NCBI GenBank assembly: GCA_028278755.1 | Contig: JAPYOI010000081.1 | Location: 1 to 11,886, forward strand | DNA length: 11,886 nucleotides | Origin: Poriferisodalis multihospitum | GTDB lineage: Bacteria > Actinomycetota > Acidimicrobiia > Acidimicrobiales > Poriferisodalaceae | Reading direction: 5' to 3' | Shown: one piece after another, positions 9,927-11,886 of the stretch | Numbering within the stretch: position 1 is the first letter of the stretch | Layout of the letters: each line of letters begins with the position of its first letter | The notes under the pieces: generated by a model | Seen by the model: the letters and a program-made list of their open reading frames with translations, nothing else | Database searches by the model: none | What the model was told of the DNA's origin: nothing | Program-made: the position numbers and the translations under genes

Positions 9927-10862
9927 ATGACATCACCCGGATCAGTCACCTTCGGACTGCTGCTGCCCTCGCGAGAGCTGGCGATGTATCCGCCGCACGA
10001 CGGCGATCCCCGCCGACTTGTCCATTGGGCCGTGCGAGCGGAAGAGCTTGGCTTCGACGCCGTGTGGATCGGCGATTCCTTGCTTGCCAAGCCGAGAGCG
10101 GAGCCGCTCTCGGTGCTGGCGGGCGTAGCGACGGCCACCGAGCGCGTCGATGTCGGCACGGCGGTGCTGCTGGCCTCGATGCGCAACGCGGCTCAGCTCG
10201 CCCAGCAGGCCGCCACCGTGGATGCGCTGTCGGGCGGCAGGCTCATCCTGGGCGTCGGCGCAGGTCCACCCGGGGCAGAGGTCAACGCCGACTTCGATCT
10301 GGTCGGCGCCGATTACCACCGGCGAGGCACCCGCATGATGGAAGTGGTCCATCATGCCCGTGAGCTCTGGCGCGCCGAAGGCACACTCACCCAACAGCAA
10401 CTGCAGCCGGTGTGTGCAACCGAGGGCGGGCCGCGTCTGTGGCTGGGAGGCTCAGGCCCGCGCGGGCTTGAGCGTGCAGGCCAGCACTTCGACGGCTGGT
10501 TCCCGACCGCCCCCTCGCTAGACGCATTCGCTGAGCAGCTCGCCATCGTGCGAGCACATGCTGCTGACGCAGGCCGCGACCCGGCCTCGATCACTGCCGC
10601 GGCGTACCTGACGGTCAACATCGGCGAGCCGGAAACCGCAGCCGCCGAGGTGGCCGAGCACTCGAAGCTCTATTACGGCGTAGAGATTGAGGTGCTGCGG
10701 CGCGTGATGGGCACGTACTCGGGCACTCCTGCCGAGGTCGCCGCATGGCTGCAGAGCTACATCGACACTGGCTGCGAGCACATCTGCATCCGGTTGGCCT
10801 CGCCAGACGTGGACACCCAGCTCGACCGCCTCGTCGAACTGCTCCCCGAACTCCGTCAGTAG
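9927..10862 (+). CDS. Luciferase-like F420/FMN-dependent oxidoreductase (Rv3093c-like)
   Basis: The 311-residue protein is a TIM-barrel LLM-class oxidoreductase. It has FGLLLPSREL at the N-terminus, RAEELGFDAVWIGDSLLAKPR (about 36-56), ATERVDVGTAVLL, the family signature LSGGRLILGVGAG (about 103-115), GPRLWLGGSGPRGLERAG, FDGWFPT and a C-terminal YYGVEIEVLRRVMGTYSGTPAEVAAWLQSYIDTG. The pattern is closest to the probable F420-dependent Rv3093c group, which is common in actinobacteria; its reaction is not known. I chose ATG 9927 because homology begins immediately after it; ATG 9855 would add 24 residues without family character. CAGAGT ends 7 bases before the ATG, a weak -10 for a leaderless transcript. 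It is divergent from the carnitine operon and 89 bases before the SsnA-like gene. Whether it acts on a carnitine- or purine-derived compound is unknown. Confidence 0.9.
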   Translation: MTSPGSVTFGLLLPSRELAMYPPHDGDPRRLVHWAVRAEELGFDAVWIGDSLLAKPRAEPLSVLAGVATATERVDVGTAVLLASMRNAAQLAQQAATVDALSGGRLILGVGAGPPGAEVNADFDLVGADYHRRGTRMMEVVHHARELWRAEGTLTQQQLQPVCATEGGPRLWLGGSGPRGLERAGQHFDGWFPTAPSLDAFAEQLAIVRAHAADAGRDPASITAAAYLTVNIGEPETAAAEVAEHSKLYYGVEIEVLRRVMGTYSGTPAEVAAWLQSYIDTGCEHICIRLASPDVDTQLDRLVELLPELRQ

Positions 10863-10879
10863 CGGAACCACGCTCTTCG

Positions 10880-10896
10880 GCCTGAGAGGCTTCTTT
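10880..10896 (+). terminator. Possible weak intrinsic terminator after the luciferase-like gene
   Basis: GCCT and AGGC pair around a GAG loop (10880-10890), followed by TTCTTT (10891-10896), 17 bases after the TAG of the oxidoreductase gene. The stem has only four Watson-Crick pairs plus a possible G-T pair, so termination would be weak. It would separate this gene from the SsnA-like gene. Confidence 0.3.
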
Positions 10897-10938
10897 CGGA
10901 CTCAGCGGAATCTGCTCAATCGGCACTGGGGCTGGGGT

Positions 10939-10952
10939 TACGCTCGCAGCCG
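10939..10952 (+). promoter_or_regulatory. -10 element for a probable leaderless transcript of the SsnA-like gene
   Basis: TACGCT (10939-10944) fits the TAnnnT -10 pattern of actinobacteria and is followed by exactly 7 bases, then GTG 10952. This is the spacing at which transcription would begin on the start codon itself. There is no ribosome site before the GTG and no convincing -35, both compatible with leaderless expression. Confidence 0.45.
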
Positions 10953-11886
10953 TGACCGAGGGGGGTGCGACGACGCCGGGACTGGTGTGCTCGCATCACC
11001 ACCTCTACTCGGCGCTGGCCAGGGGCATGCCGGCCCCGCCGCGCACGCCTGGCGGCTTCGCCGAGATCCTCGAGCTGGTCTGGTGGCGCCTCGACCGGGC
11101 ACTCGATCTCGAGATGCTGGAGTGGTCGGCGAAGCTGGGCGCCCTCGAAGCGCTGGAATCAGGCTGCTCCGCGATCGTGGATCATCACGAGTCGCCGAAC
11201 GCCATCGAGGGTTCGCTGGATGTGATCGCCTCGGCCTGCGCCGAGGTCGGCGTGCGGGTCAGCTGCTGCTATGGCGTCACCGACCGCCACGGCGCTGACG
11301 GCGCCAGACGAGGACTGGCCGAGAACAACCGCTACCTCGCCGCGGGCGGGCTCGGATACGTCGGCGTGCACGCAGCTTTCACCTGCACCGATGACACGCT
11401 GGCGGCGGCGGCCGACCTTGCCCGCCAGCACAACGTGGGCGTGCACATTCACGTGGCCGAAGGGCCGCCCGACGCCGACGCGGCAGCGAGACTGGCCGGC
11501 CTGACTGACGAGCGCTGGCTGCTCATCCATGGCGTGCATCTGCAGGACGATCACGGGCTCGACGGCACCATCGTGCACAACCCTCGTTCCAACATGAACA
11601 ACGCGGTCGGCTATGCCGATCCCATGCGCTTCGCCGCCACAAACCCGATCGCGCTGGGCACCGACGGCATCGGCTCAGACATGCTCGACGAATTCCGGGT
11701 GGCCTACGCCCGGCTGCGCGAACACGACGTCACCGCCTCGCCGGACTCGCCGTGGGAATGGCTCGCCCAAGGCTGGGAGCTGATGCCCGGAGCCCGCAAC
11801 GACACCGTGTGCTGGTCCTATCCCAGCGCCGACCCGTGGCATCTCGCCTACACGCCCGGGGTGCACCCGCTCGACGTCACGATCGA
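10952..11886 (+). CDS. ssnA: SsnA-like metal-dependent amidohydrolase, N-terminally short, 3' end beyond window
   Basis: 311 codons are visible. The match to E. coli SsnA (a putative aminohydrolase of about 440 residues, deaminase-like amidohydrolase superfamily) is clear: PGLVCSHHHLYSALARG (metal ligands His15 and His17), LVWWRLDRALD, SGCSAIVDHHESPNAIEGSLD, VHIHVAE (His165, His167), IHGVHL (His193), VHNPRSNMNNAVGYA and LGTDGIGSDM (Asp238). The start is GTG 10952; an in-frame TGA at 10883-10885 closes the frame upstream. Only 8 residues precede PGLVC, where SsnA has about 50 that form half of the beta-sandwich domain. Loops after VHIHVAE and after WELMPGA are shorter too. All catalytic residues visible here are intact, so it may be a compact active form. 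SsnA is linked to XdhD-type enzymes in purine catabolism, matching the XdhD-like gene in this window. Confidence 0.88.
   Translation, partial: MTEGGATTPGLVCSHHHLYSALARGMPAPPRTPGGFAEILELVWWRLDRALDLEMLEWSAKLGALEALESGCSAIVDHHESPNAIEGSLDVIASACAEVGVRVSCCYGVTDRHGADGARRGLAENNRYLAAGGLGYVGVHAAFTCTDDTLAAAADLARQHNVGVHIHVAEGPPDADAAARLAGLTDERWLLIHGVHLQDDHGLDGTIVHNPRSNMNNAVGYADPMRFAATNPIALGTDGIGSDMLDEFRVAYARLREHDVTASPDSPWEWLAQGWELMPGARNDTVCWSYPSADPWHLAYTPGVHPLDVTI

Overview
This window is high-GC DNA with strong G/C bias at third codon positions. Its gene families (an F420-type luciferase-like oxidoreductase of the Rv3093c sort, actinobacterial-style acyl-CoA dehydrogenase and ADP-forming CoA ligase, GTG starts, probable leaderless transcripts) point to an actinomycete relative, perhaps an environmental member of the Acidimicrobiia. 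That placement is an inference from gene content. I saw no rRNA, tRNA, CRISPR array, insertion sequence or phage gene.

Layout. Bases 1-104 are the tail of an unidentified plus-strand gene. Bases 152-4812 (plus strand) hold a nitrogen-salvage block. It starts with a broken M20-family N-carbamoyl-L-amino-acid hydrolase/allantoate amidohydrolase type gene (152-1203). An N-carbamoyl-D-amino-acid hydrolase follows, with an ATGA overlap (1200-2126). Last comes an XdhD-like fused iron-sulfur/molybdopterin hydroxylase (2221-4812). Facing it, with the stop codons touching at 4812/4813, is a minus-strand operon running from 9790 down to 4813. It encodes a carnitine 3-dehydrogenase fused to a betainyl-CoA-type thioesterase, an acyl-CoA dehydrogenase and an ADP-forming acyl-CoA synthetase. 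A sigma70-like promoter at 9818-9846 fits as its origin. Divergent from it, on the plus strand, are a luciferase-like F420/FMN oxidoreductase (9927-10862) and an SsnA-like amidohydrolase (10952 to the window edge, 3' end missing).

How the genes may work together. In E. coli, XdhD and SsnA homologues sit in one purine/hydantoin-type catabolic cluster together with a hydantoinase (HyuA). Here both occur within 12 kb with two carbamoylases, so the plus-strand genes look like an aerobic-lineage version of a purine/hydantoin nitrogen-recovery pathway, interrupted by a carnitine operon. The minus-strand operon has the parts to activate and desaturate a gamma-butyrobetaine-like acid, oxidise carnitine and release betaine. 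The hydratase and the dehydrocarnitine-cleaving enzyme are not in this window. The features most worth a second look are the histidine-rich insert in the fused thioesterase, the SsnA-like enzyme that lacks the usual N-terminal half-domain, and the internal deletion in the L-carbamoylase gene.
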